From CAIQPO01 sp964648275 (lineage in GTDB: Bacteria; Patescibacteriota; Microgenomatia; UBA1400; MFAQ01), in contig CAZYOB010000007.1 of the NCBI GenBank assembly GCA_964648275.1, forward strand, positions 1-43,859: a stretch of DNA of 43,859 nucleotides, read 5' to 3'. The position numbers and the translations under genes are program-made. Below the pieces are notes generated by a model. The model did not search any database, had not been told where the DNA came from, and worked only from the letters and a program-made list of their open reading frames with translations. This document shows positions 8,328-15,700 of this stretch, one piece after another (the stretch's first letter is position 1; every line of letters starts with the position of its first letter).

Positions 8328-9437
8328 TTATTGCTGTATCCTCACAGGCATTATCACCTGTTGCCAGTTTTCGTCTTTGGCTCTAAATACACTAGGCTTT
8401 AATTCGCCTTCAGTCTCCCAAACCACATTCTGTTCATCAAAAATATTTAAATACTCCAGTAAATACTGAGCGTTAAAGGCCACTGTTACCTTCTCCCCTT
8501 CGACCTCCGCCTCGATTTCAGACTCATTAGCCCCCACCTGGCTACTTTCGGCGATCACTCTTACCTTACCCTCTTCCACAGACAATCTGACAATATTGGC
8601 GTTTTCCCTGGCGAACAACTTAGCTCTTTTGACCGCGTCCGCAAATTCATCTCTGTCAAAACTCAACCTGGTGTTGTAAGTATTAGGCATTATTTGCTGA
8701 TAAGGAGGGAACTCACCGGAGATTAGCCTGGACGCGATCTCCACTCCATCCAAGGCAAATATCACCTGCTGATTTTCCTTATCAAACTCCACAGCCAAAG
8801 ACTCTACCCCCATCTCTCCTGCCACTCTGGAAACCTCCATTAAAGATCTTGCCGGTAGTATTACTCTTCCCAGTAGCTTTTCTTCTACCTTGGACGTTTT
8901 CATCTTATCGACGCTCAGCCTGTAACCATCCGTAGCTGCCAGGATAACCTCTTCTGGCTTGAACTCCCACAACATCCCTGTCAGGACAGGTCTGGTGTCA
9001 TCCTTGGCTGCCGAAACACTTACCTTGTCTACCTTCTCACGGAATTCTCCCGATCCTATCTTCAATTGTGAAGTTTTCATTCTCGGTATCACCGGATAAT
9101 CCTCCGCCCCTTGACCCATGATTTCTGCTCTGGTCTGCTTAGTTTTAAGGATTAGCTTATTTTTCTCTGTCTCCAACTCCACAGGACCCGGTGGTAAGCT
9201 AGCTACCAGATCGGAAAAAAGTCTTGCTGGTACAACTACTTCTCCTTCCTCCACTACTTTAGCTCCCGTCTTTGCCCAAAAACTTATTTCCAGATCGGTC
9301 GTCACCATATCCAGTCCTTCACTGCTTGCTTTTAATAACACTCCTGACAAAACCGGTAATTGGGGCCTGCTACTTATTCCCCGACTCACGATTCCCAATG
9401 TTTTCTTTAGATTTTCCGATAAAGCTGTCACTTTCAT
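8328..9437 (-). CDS. dnaN: DNA polymerase III beta subunit (sliding clamp)
   Basis: The 369-residue protein has the three-domain clamp layout and typical signatures: MKVTALSENLKKTL at the start, DYPVIP, ATDGYRLS and SGEFPPYQQIMP. It has the classical C-terminal ending IMPVRI followed by QQ. As a ring-shaped dimer it holds the replicative polymerase on DNA. The gene lies downstream of dnaA with oriC in between, as in many bacteria. TAAGAT (9450-9445 on the minus strand) ends just before the ATG at 9437, suggesting a leaderless or nearly leaderless transcript. No Shine-Dalgarno site is visible. The stop faces that of the secretion operon, three bases away. Confidence 0.97.
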   Translation of the reverse strand: MKVTALSENLKKTLGIVSRGISSRPQLPVLSGVLLKASSEGLDMVTTDLEISFWAKTGAKVVEEGEVVVPARLFSDLVASLPPGPVELETEKNKLILKTKQTRAEIMGQGAEDYPVIPRMKTSQLKIGSGEFREKVDKVSVSAAKDDTRPVLTGMLWEFKPEEVILAATDGYRLSVDKMKTSKVEEKLLGRVILPARSLMEVSRVAGEMGVESLAVEFDKENQQVIFALDGVEIASRLISGEFPPYQQIMPNTYNTRLSFDRDEFADAVKRAKLFARENANIVRLSVEEGKVRVIAESSQVGANESEIEAEVEGEKVTVAFNAQYLLEYLNIFDEQNVVWETEGELKPSVFRAKDENWQQVIMPVRIQQ

Positions 9438-9483
9438 TAAGCTAATCTTACCAAAGCAATTCCGATTCTGCGTACCCTTATTT

Positions 9484-9800
9484 GTCTCTTATTAATACTT
9501 ATTTTATTTAAATAAATAGTAGTTAATAGTAGTAGGTGGTGTGGATATGTGCAGTACCGTGATTAGCTCAATCTCAAAGTCTCTGTCGATAAGATACCTT
9601 TCATCCATTCATCCGCTATTTTGTTCCTCTCTATCGGTATTTGCGCCCGAATTCCTCTTGAGAACTGTTCTTTTCTGTTGATAAAAATCTGAATAACTTT
9701 TACTACTTGTCCACCCCTTTTTTTAAGACCGGCTATTCTGTCCCCATTCTGTGAAGTTGTACACACTCTGTGTATAGTTTGTGGAATACTATGTGTACAA
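9484..9800. other. oriC: Origin of replication (oriC) between dnaA and dnaN
   Basis: This 351-base gap holds no convincing gene. It has an AT-rich stretch (9484-9516) and then trinucleotide repeats TAGTAGTTAATAGTAGTAG (9517-9535), which on the minus strand follow the DnaA-trio pattern. After a short GC-richer spacer comes TGTGGATAT (9540-9548), one mismatch from a DnaA box. Further near-consensus boxes cluster at the dnaA end: TTGTACACA (9757-9765), TGTGTATAG (9769-9777) and TGTGTACAA (9792-9800, inside the end of dnaA). TTGTCCACC (9707-9715) is a weaker one. Box, GC spacer, trio and AT-rich DNA occur in the same order as in the Bacillus subtilis unwinding region. Opening is therefore expected around 9484-9535. 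Confidence 0.85.
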
Positions 9801-11186
9801 GGCTTGCTTAACCGCCAATACTTTCCTTCGTATATCGGTATTTTCCTTCATCTCACCTTCAACTTTCTCTACCGCATGCATCACAGTAGTGTGATCACGC
9901 CCACCCATCAACTCCCCTACTTTTTCCAGTTGTATTCCTAGAGAATCTCTTAATAGGAACATAGCAATATGCCTCGCTTGCACCAAGTCCGCTTTTCTAC
10001 TGGATCCCAACAAATCTTTATTTTTGTAATCAAAATACTTGGCTACCGTCGATATGACCTTAAGTGGTCTGACCTTGATCGACTGGACAGTGCTGGCAGG
10101 TAATCCCATGGTTTTCTGCACCATGTCACTGGTCAATATTCCCCCCTCGATACTGGCCATCGTTGCCAACCTGACAAACGTCCCCTCAAGCTCCCTGGCA
10201 TTACTACTAAAGTTGTTTGCCATCAGATCAAAGGCTCCTTCCCCCACTTCCGTTCCCAACTCCGCTGCCTTCTGTTTCAAAATGGCTACCCTCATTTCAT
10301 AATCCGGCAATCCTATATCTACCATCATTCCTCCCAAAAAGCGGCTCTTTAGCCTATCCTCCAGTAATTGGATTTCTTGAGGTTTTCTATCGGCGGTCAT
10401 AACAATCTGCACTTGCTTCATCTGAAGTTCATTAAAAGTATGGAAGAATTCCTCTTGAGTCGAATCTTTTCCCGAAAAGAATTGAATATCATCGATCAAC
10501 AACGCCCCTACTTGCCGGTACTTCTTTTTAAAAGCATCGGTCATCTTTGATCTGAAAGAAGCTACCAGATCGTTAGTGAATTGCTCACTGCTAATAAAAA
10601 CTACCTTTCCTACTCCCTTTTTGACTAACTCATGTCCGACGGCATGCATTAAGTGTGTCTTCCCTACTCCCACCCCTCCATATATAAATAATGGATTATG
10701 TCTCGATCCTGGATTATCGACCACTGCTTTGGCAGCTGCGAATGCCAGCCTATTCGGACTTCCTACTACATATGATTCAAAAGTATATTTGGGATTTAGA
10801 TTATTTAGCTTCGTTTCATCACTCGGAGGTGCAAATAATCCTTCGCTTCTGCTTCTCTCCGCTCTGGATGATGAAGTTAATGACGACGAAGATGAATCAC
10901 TTTTTGACACTACTTCTTTGTTAGAATCAACGACCAAAGCCAGATCGCACTTTTTTTTCATTAACCTCTCCACCACACTCTTGATCTGGCTGTAATACTT
11001 CACCTCGATTGTTCTGGAATGATAAACGGAAGGAGAAGCCAGCTCCACAATCATCCTATCTTCCCCGATTGGTGTTATTGATCTTATAAAGCACGGCTTG
11101 ATCCAGCCGGCAAAACCTGCCGGAGTCATCTGAACCTCCAGTTCACCACAAACGCTATCCCACAATCGATTAGAGGTTAACTCCAT
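9789..11186 (-). CDS. dnaA: Chromosomal replication initiator DnaA
   Basis: DnaA binds oriC and opens it for replication. I place the start at the ATG at 11186 (MELTSNRLWDSV), giving 465 residues. The frame extends 82 codons further upstream, but that part has no DnaA similarity and would overlap the promoter. Domain I covers about 1-85 and a Ser/Arg-rich linker about 95-130. The AAA+ core has Walker A GGVGVGKT (K176) and Walker B LLIDDIQ (D232-D233). Domain IV carries GGRDHTTVMHAVEKV from G428, the DnaA-box-binding signature. A perfect DnaA box at 11231-11239 in the leader suggests autoregulation. The stop codon lies inside the box cluster of oriC. Confidence 0.96.
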   Translation of the reverse strand: MELTSNRLWDSVCGELEVQMTPAGFAGWIKPCFIRSITPIGEDRMIVELASPSVYHSRTIEVKYYSQIKSVVERLMKKKCDLALVVDSNKEVVSKSDSSSSSLTSSSRAERSRSEGLFAPPSDETKLNNLNPKYTFESYVVGSPNRLAFAAAKAVVDNPGSRHNPLFIYGGVGVGKTHLMHAVGHELVKKGVGKVVFISSEQFTNDLVASFRSKMTDAFKKKYRQVGALLIDDIQFFSGKDSTQEEFFHTFNELQMKQVQIVMTADRKPQEIQLLEDRLKSRFLGGMMVDIGLPDYEMRVAILKQKAAELGTEVGEGAFDLMANNFSSNARELEGTFVRLATMASIEGGILTSDMVQKTMGLPASTVQSIKVRPLKVISTVAKYFDYKNKDLLGSSRKADLVQARHIAMFLLRDSLGIQLEKVGELMGGRDHTTVMHAVEKVEGEMKENTDIRRKVLAVKQALYT

Positions 11187-11230
11187 AAAATCAACAATTA
11201 CTAACAGGGCAGATAATCTATTTGTAACAC

Positions 11231-11239
11231 TTATCCACA
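11231..11239 (+). promoter_or_regulatory. Perfect DnaA box in the dnaA leader
   Basis: TTATCCACA matches the consensus exactly. It lies 45 bases upstream of the dnaA start and downstream of its likely promoter, a position suited to autorepression. It is the only perfect box I noticed around dnaA. Confidence 0.8.
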
Positions 11240-11278
11240 TTTCTACAACCCCCAGCTTACCCAAAGGAAGTGTATCAG

Positions 11279-11286
11279 AGTATAAT
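11279..11286. promoter_or_regulatory. Overlapping divergent -10 boxes for dnaA and the gene at 11325
   Basis: On the plus strand TATAAT (11281-11286) would start RNA near 11293. On the minus strand the overlapping TATACT (11284-11279) would start dnaA RNA near 11272. The -35 boxes are weak on both sides (a TTGAGA sits 19 bases before the minus -10). Sharing the same bases would make the two transcripts compete. Confidence 0.45.
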
Positions 11287-11324
11287 AACCAAAGCACTTT
11301 GACTCTCAAATGAAGGAGGTCCGT

Positions 11325-11843
11325 ATGACTTTTCGTGCAGATGCTAAGAAACGATTGTCCACGATTACCCTCGAGCCCCCCAAACATCCTCAACCCCCTA
11401 TCCATCCATCGGGGATACTTCTGATCAATCAACAGATAGCCGAACTATTGGCTTTTCAAACACTTTCCTCACTGCTTGATTTTTTCTATGAGTTCTCAGT
11501 TGGCAGGACCATACAATACGGATATTTATACGACCATCAGTTGAATCTTCCTGAATTCGAACCTCGTCTCCGTTCAAGCGCCAATCCCCGAAGTCAAGCC
11601 TACTGCGCCAAACTATCTCTTGATAAAGGATACGGAGATATTTTTATCATTCCCTCTCGGGATAGATTTGAAGGAGCGGTCATAATTCTCAAGCCCAATA
11701 GGTCTCTTCGTCGGGACCGTAAGGTCCAGAACTTCACGATAAAAGGCATTCCGGTTACCCTGCTCATTCCTCCCTACGAAGATATCAAAGATCATTTGCA
11801 GGACTGGGCATTTTCTATTGTCTCCTTCGAGTACGGTTTCTAA
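11325..11843 (+). CDS. Hypothetical protein between dnaA and rpmH
   Basis: The best start is the ATG at 11325, five bases after a near-perfect AAGGAGG (11313-11319). An in-frame ATG at 11310 precedes the Shine-Dalgarno site and is less likely. The 172-residue product (MTFRADAKKRLS) has no membrane segment. It contains a Pro-rich early segment, then a mixed alpha/beta region with YGDIFIIPSRDRFEGAVIIL and IKGIPVTLLIPPYEDI. I do not recognise the family. Transcription is divergent from dnaA and closed by a strong terminator at 11851, so it is a single-gene unit. Its strong ribosome binding site sets it apart from the leaderless genes around it. Confidence 0.7.
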   Translation: MTFRADAKKRLSTITLEPPKHPQPPIHPSGILLINQQIAELLAFQTLSSLLDFFYEFSVGRTIQYGYLYDHQLNLPEFEPRLRSSANPRSQAYCAKLSLDKGYGDIFIIPSRDRFEGAVIILKPNRSLRRDRKVQNFTIKGIPVTLLIPPYEDIKDHLQDWAFSIVSFEYGF

Positions 11844-11850
11844 AACATAT

Positions 11851-11876
11851 GGCAGGGCCACCACCCTGCCTTTTTT
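11851..11876 (+). terminator. Rho-independent terminator
   Basis: GGCAGGG (11851-11857) pairs with CCCTGCC (11864-11870) around a six-base loop, followed by six Ts. It lies eight bases after the stop of the gene at 11325-11843. Confidence 0.9.
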
Positions 11877-11926
11877 GTGGTCCATGGCGTATAATCACCT
11901 CTCGCTATCAATGATAAAATAATCAC

Positions 11927-12064
11927 ATGCCAAAAAGAGTCTATCAGCCCAAAAAAATGAAACGCGTCCGTTCTCATGGTTTCAGAATCAAGATGGCCAC
12001 CCACGCAGGCCGGAACACCATTGCTCGTCGCCGAGCCAAAGGTCGTGCGAAATTGACCGTCTAA
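11927..12064 (+). CDS. rpmH: 50S ribosomal protein L34
   Basis: The 45-residue, very basic protein starts MPKRVYQPKKMKR and contains HGFRIKM, HAGRNTIARRRAKGR and the ending KLTV, the family's usual length and pattern. It is a structural protein of the large ribosomal subunit. The gene heads the classic rpmH-rnpA-yidD-yidC-khpB cluster near oriC. TAAAAT (11915-11920) ends exactly seven bases before the ATG, so the transcript could be leaderless. A second possible -10, TATAAT, lies at 11890-11895 and would give a longer leader. No Shine-Dalgarno site is visible. Confidence 0.97.
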   Translation: MPKRVYQPKKMKRVRSHGFRIKMATHAGRNTIARRRAKGRAKLTV

Positions 12065-12073
12065 TTAAAATAT

Positions 12074-12406
12074 ATGGCCCTCCCCCAAATCAATCGCTTA
12101 CCACTTCGTGGTCAGAGAGAACGAATTGACCGGGAAGGTTCTCCCCTTCATTCTTCCCTCTTTACGATAGTCAAGGCTCCCTCGCCTTCAGATATTACCG
12201 CTCCCCGCTTTGCTGTCTTGGTTTCAAAAAAGATCAGCAACCTCGCCGTTACCAGGAACCGTCTTAAGAGACAGATTCTTGGGGCGGTCCAGACTCTACT
12301 CCCGAATATATCCCCCGCCGACTATATGATCATTCCCAAAAGCTTTACCAAGGAAAAGGATCATAGTCAACTTCTCTCCGATCTAAAAAAACTCCTCGAA
12401 CAATGA
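12074..12406 (+). CDS. rnpA: Ribonuclease P protein component
   Basis: This is the protein subunit of RNase P, which helps the catalytic RNA trim the 5' ends of tRNA precursors. The 110-residue product has the RNR signature in LAVTRNRLKRQI, preceded by RFAVLVSKKIS, both diagnostic. The N-terminal region (MALPQINRLPLRGQRERI) is as expected. It starts nine bases after the rpmH stop and its last four bases overlap the yidD start (ATGA). This is the conserved cluster order. Confidence 0.94.
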   Translation: MALPQINRLPLRGQRERIDREGSPLHSSLFTIVKAPSPSDITAPRFAVLVSKKISNLAVTRNRLKRQILGAVQTLLPNISPADYMIIPKSFTKEKDHSQLLSDLKKLLEQ

Positions 12407-12645
12407 CTTCATTCCTGTTGTCCATATATAAGAATGTCATCTCCCCCATCACCCATTCGATAGGACAGACTTTGTTTGGGTCTACATTTGCTTGCCGTTT
12501 TACCCCCAGCTGTTCACAATACACCCATACATCTATAAAACGTTATGGTATTATCACTGGGCTTAGATTATCAATTCAAAGGATTGCTCGCTGTCACCCT
12601 TTCTCTCAGGGAGGTTTTGACCCTGTACCTGATAAAATCAAATAG
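12403..12645 (+). CDS. yidD: Membrane protein insertion efficiency factor YidD
   Basis: The 80-residue protein carries the YidD signature CRFTPSCSQY with a later RCHPFSQGGFDPVP. An amphipathic N-terminal helix (FLLSIYKNVISPI) probably attaches it to the inner face of the membrane. YidD is thought to help YidC-dependent insertion. The gene overlaps rnpA by four bases and is followed after two bases by yidC, so the three are probably translationally coupled. Confidence 0.94.
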   Translation: MTSFLLSIYKNVISPITHSIGQTLFGSTFACRFTPSCSQYTHTSIKRYGIITGLRLSIQRIARCHPFSQGGFDPVPDKIK

Positions 12646-12647
12646 TT

Positions 12648-13391
12648 ATGTTTTCATTCATCACCAATATCATCTATCAACCACTCCTTTTCTTTTATGG
12701 TCTGTTCGGTGGTAATCTTGGACTTTCCATCATCGCCCTTACTCTTCTCATTAAAGTAGTCCTACTCCCTCTTGTTATTCCTACCATCAAGTCGGCTAAG
12801 AAAATGCAGGACCTCAAACCAGCTCTGGATAAGCTCAAGTCCAAACATACTGACAAGGCTAAACTCCAGCAAGCTCAACTTGAGCTCTACAAACAAAATG
12901 GCATAAATCCTGCCGCCGGTTGCCTTCCCCAAATAGTCCAGATTATTGTCCTCATCGCTCTCTACCAAGTCTTTATGAAATTTCTTGGACAAACAGAAGT
13001 CGACGGGATCGCCCTTAATCCCAACTTCCTTTACCTCAACCTCAATAAACCCGACCAGTTTTATATCCTCCCTATCCTCGCCGGCATTACCCAGTTTATT
13101 TTCTCTCTTATGATGCAATCGGGCATTGAATCTCATGTTAAAAATCCCAAATCCGGTACCGAGAAGAAAAAAGAGGAAGACAGTCTTGAAATGGCCGCTA
13201 GCATGCAGACACAAATGGTCTATATGATGCCCATCATGACCTCGGTCATCTCTATCAACTTTCAATCGGGTCTTGTTCTTTACTGGGTCATCTCTACTCT
13301 CTTTTCGATCGTCCAACAGTATTATTTCTCCGGCTGGGGAGGTTTAAAACCCTTCCTGGTAAAGCTTAAGATTATCAAAGTTAACAAATAA
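12648..13391 (+). CDS. yidC: Membrane protein insertase YidC/Oxa1
   Basis: YidC inserts and folds membrane proteins, alone or with SecYEG. The 247-residue product is the short Oxa1-like form without the large periplasmic domain. It begins YQPLLFFYGLFGGNLGLSIIALTLLIKVVLLPL. A charged cytoplasmic hairpin (about 45-90) is followed by AAGCLPQIVQIIVLIALYQVF, the family's conserved second segment, and then three more hydrophobic segments. A charged cytoplasmic loop (KSGTEKKKEEDS) precedes the last two. A second, more divergent YidC-like gene lies at 27770-28552. The gene sits in the conserved cluster between yidD and khpB, with gaps of two and one bases. Confidence 0.93.
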   Translation: MFSFITNIIYQPLLFFYGLFGGNLGLSIIALTLLIKVVLLPLVIPTIKSAKKMQDLKPALDKLKSKHTDKAKLQQAQLELYKQNGINPAAGCLPQIVQIIVLIALYQVFMKFLGQTEVDGIALNPNFLYLNLNKPDQFYILPILAGITQFIFSLMMQSGIESHVKNPKSGTEKKKEEDSLEMAASMQTQMVYMMPIMTSVISINFQSGLVLYWVISTLFSIVQQYYFSGWGGLKPFLVKLKIIKVNK

Positions 13392-13392
13392 T

Positions 13393-13848
13393 ATGGATAG
13401 TGCCAAAGTTACCGAAGTTCTCAGTAATATTCTTACCCTTCTTGGTCTCACTGAAGATCAGATAGTTATCGAGGTTACCGAAGAAGAAAATATAAACATT
13501 TCTTTGACTGTTCCCTTGGACAGAGCCGGTGTTTTTGTTGGCCGTCATGGAGAAGGTCTTGCAGCCCTTAGGATGATCTTTTCCCTTATCCTTTTTCAGC
13601 GATTCGCCTTCTGGCCAAAACTCCATCTCAATGTCAACGACTATCAGGAGCGCCGCGAGGAAGCTCTTCGAGAATTAGCTAACAATGCCGCCCAAAGAGC
13701 CCTTGATCTCCAAAAAGAGATCATCCTACCTAACCTCAGCTCTTATGAGCGCCGGATTGTTCATATGATTCTCTCCGAGATTGATGGAGTCAAGACCGAG
13801 TCACGTGGAGAAGCTCCCTACCGTCAGATGTACATAATCCCTGTTTAA
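13393..13848 (+). CDS. khpB: KhpB/Jag RNA-binding protein (KH and R3H domains)
   Basis: The 151-residue protein has a KH-type domain with the GRHGEG loop (G50-G53 region) and a C-terminal R3H domain (about 113-139, ERRIVHMILSEIDGV then ESRGE). Both bind single-stranded RNA. The N-terminal Jag_N domain found in Firmicutes is absent, so it is a short version. Jag/KhpB usually follows yidC and has been linked to control of cell division and envelope genes through RNA binding in Gram-positive bacteria. It starts one base after the yidC stop. Confidence 0.92.
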   Translation: MDSAKVTEVLSNILTLLGLTEDQIVIEVTEEENINISLTVPLDRAGVFVGRHGEGLAALRMIFSLILFQRFAFWPKLHLNVNDYQERREEALRELANNAAQRALDLQKEIILPNLSSYERRIVHMILSEIDGVKTESRGEAPYRQMYIIPV

Positions 13849-13880
13849 GGAAATTTACCTCTCGTGTACAATCCGTCTTA

Positions 13881-15026
13881 GTGATTGGACGATTACTTCT
13901 TTTTCTGATTATTCTATTTTCCCCTACACAACTGGGAAAGCATTTTTGGGGACCATTCTCCCAGGTAGGTGGATTCAGATTGGATTATCTGTCCCCCACC
14001 CTTTACCTCACTGATGCACTCATTCTCCTCTATACATTAATTAATCTCCCCGAAATAATTAAATTCCTCAAAAGACATTTCCGTCCTTTACTACCTTTAA
14101 TTCTTTTCATTTTCCTCAATCTCCTTTTCTCTATTTCTCCCTTTGCCTCCCTATTCATCTGGCTCCGCTGGTTACTCTATAGCTTCCTGATACTCTGTCT
14201 TCATCTTAATCACGTAAAACTGAAGACAATTATTTATCCTCTTACTATCTCTGTCACCTTTATTGTTCTATTGGAGGTCATTCACCTCCTCACCCAAGCT
14301 TCCCTCGGTGGAGTTTTGTATTACCTTGGAGAGAGAAGTTTTAATCAATCTACTCCGCAACTTGCAAAAATGGTCATCAACGGCCGACTTCTTCTCCGTC
14401 CTTATGCTACTTTCTCCCATCCCAATTCACTGGCGGGGTTTCTCCTCATCTCCTTGTTTATTCTCCGTCTCAAAAGTTCATCCGAGCTGGCAAAAATAAT
14501 TTCTTTTGTTGGGATAGTACTTTCCTTTTCCAAGACCGCCATTGTCACTACCGTACTATATCTACTTGGATTCTTCAAAAAGAACCGCCTTCTGCTGGTA
14601 TTAACCCTTCCCCTTCTCATTTTTCTAATCAAGCCCCTCATTGACTCATCGGAATCACTTTCAAATCGCTTCTACCTTCTCTCTCCCACCCTTAATATAA
14701 TTTGGCAATATCCCCTTTTTGGTGTCGGTTTGGGAGGTTTTTTCTCTGCCCTGGTCAATGTCCTACCAGAGAACCAAATCACTCCCCCTTTGATTCAGCC
14801 GGTTCACAACATCTTCCTATTGTTTGTTGCCGAAACAGGCGTTCTGGGATTATTAATCCTCGGCTACTATACTATTAAAGCCAAGGTCCTTCGTCATCCT
14901 CGGCTCATCGAATTGATCTCCTTATTTCTGCTTACGGGAGGCTTCGACCATTATTGGATCACCCTTCCCCAAAACAAGCTCATCCTGTTCTTAGCCCTGT
15001 TCTTTGTTTACAATAAGGACCAATGA
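13881..15026 (+). CDS. O-antigen ligase-like polytopic membrane protein
   Basis: The 381-residue protein has about ten hydrophobic segments. It has a long extracytoplasmic loop (about 270-312) ending in IQPVHNIFLLFVAETGVLGLL, the histidine-containing signature of the Wzy/WaaL O-antigen ligase and polymerase superfamily. An earlier ATFSHPNSLAGFLLI motif is also typical. Such enzymes transfer or polymerise lipid-linked glycans at the outer face of the membrane, and the substrate is unknown here. The start is a GTG at 13881. TACAAT (13867-13872) places the RNA start about two bases before it. Its last four bases overlap the RNase HI gene. Confidence 0.82.
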   Translation: MIGRLLLFLIILFSPTQLGKHFWGPFSQVGGFRLDYLSPTLYLTDALILLYTLINLPEIIKFLKRHFRPLLPLILFIFLNLLFSISPFASLFIWLRWLLYSFLILCLHLNHVKLKTIIYPLTISVTFIVLLEVIHLLTQASLGGVLYYLGERSFNQSTPQLAKMVINGRLLLRPYATFSHPNSLAGFLLISLFILRLKSSSELAKIISFVGIVLSFSKTAIVTTVLYLLGFFKKNRLLLVLTLPLLIFLIKPLIDSSESLSNRFYLLSPTLNIIWQYPLFGVGLGGFFSALVNVLPENQITPPLIQPVHNIFLLFVAETGVLGLLILGYYTIKAKVLRHPRLIELISLFLLTGGFDHYWITLPQNKLILFLALFFVYNKDQ

Positions 15027-15457
15027 CCAAAAAACACCCCTTCATAGAAATTCACACCGACGGTGGCTCAAGAGGTAACCCTGGGCCGGCTGGAATTGGA
15101 GTCTTTGCTACCACAGACGACAAGGTGCTATTCACTCTCTCCGAAACTATCGGGGAAACCACTAATAATGTTGCCGAGTATACAGCCGTCATTAGAGCCC
15201 TGGAGAACCTAAAAGAAAAAAAGATCGTCTCCGAGAAACTCCGTTTCGTCCTCGATTCGGAATTAATTGTCAGACAAATTACCGGCATTTATAAAGTTAA
15301 ACAACCCCACCTTCTTGAGTTGCGTCTTGAAATTGTCTCACTGATCAACTGGTTAAGGGAAAACAATATCATCGACAAACTTTCATTTATGACGGTACCT
15401 AGAGAAAAGAATCAGGACGCTGATAGATTAGTTAACGAGGCCTTGGATTCTCGATAA
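15023..15457 (+). CDS. rnhA: Ribonuclease HI-like protein
   Basis: The 144-residue enzyme cuts RNA in RNA-DNA hybrids. The four acidic catalytic residues are visible: D13 in HTDGGSRGNPG, E52 in NNVAEYTA, D78 in VLDSEL and D134 in NQDADRLVN. The sequence lacks the basic protrusion of E. coli RNase HI and resembles the shorter archaeal/Gram-positive type. The gene overlaps the preceding gene by four bases (ATGA) and is closed by a terminator at 15482-15505. Confidence 0.92.
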   Translation: MTKKHPFIEIHTDGGSRGNPGPAGIGVFATTDDKVLFTLSETIGETTNNVAEYTAVIRALENLKEKKIVSEKLRFVLDSELIVRQITGIYKVKQPHLLELRLEIVSLINWLRENNIIDKLSFMTVPREKNQDADRLVNEALDSR

Positions 15458-15481
15458 AGTAATTAATTTATAAGCTTTCAT

Positions 15482-15505
15482 AACCGCCTTCCGAGGCGGT
15501 TTTTT
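15482..15505 (+). terminator. Rho-independent terminator after the RNase HI gene
   Basis: AACCGCC (15482-15488) pairs with GGCGGTT (15495-15501) around TTCCGA, followed by a T run to 15505. Confidence 0.9.
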
Positions 15506-15542
15506 AATCAAATAACCATGTGGAAAAGTAATTTAAGGCTAG

Positions 15543-15593
15543 GCATAGATTTTCATGTGTGAAAGGTTATAACAAAAATACACCAATCTATGC
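15543..15593. repeat. Nine-base inverted repeat in AT-rich intergenic DNA
   Basis: GCATAGATT (15543-15551) is matched by AATCTATGC (15585-15593) with 33 bases between. An inner TTTCA-TGTG-TGAAA hairpin lies just inside the left arm. The surrounding 15506-15687 has no gene that I can support. It may be an operator or a small structured RNA ahead of the DUF4012 gene. Confidence 0.5.
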
Positions 15594-15687
15594 ACGAGAA
15601 AAAAAGTTTAACAAGCACAATAAGAGGAATAGAAAAATGTACTAACTAATTTGTTGTGAAAAGAAATACAGGATTTTTTCTATTCGG

Positions 15688-15693
15688 TATACT
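15688..15693 (+). promoter_or_regulatory. -10 box for leaderless transcription of the DUF4012 gene
   Basis: TATACT ends so that RNA would start one base before the ATG at 15701. AATACA, 17 bases upstream, is a poor -35. Confidence 0.55.
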
Positions 15694-15700
15694 TTAATAA

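Noticed and set aside
9563..9766. A 67-codon minus-strand frame between dnaN and dnaA
   Set aside because: It lies inside the origin region, has no ribosome binding site or recognisable protein pattern, and is better explained as chance.
11187..11432. The 82-codon N-terminal extension of the dnaA frame
   Set aside because: No DnaA similarity, and it covers the promoter and the perfect DnaA box; it also overlaps the divergent gene.
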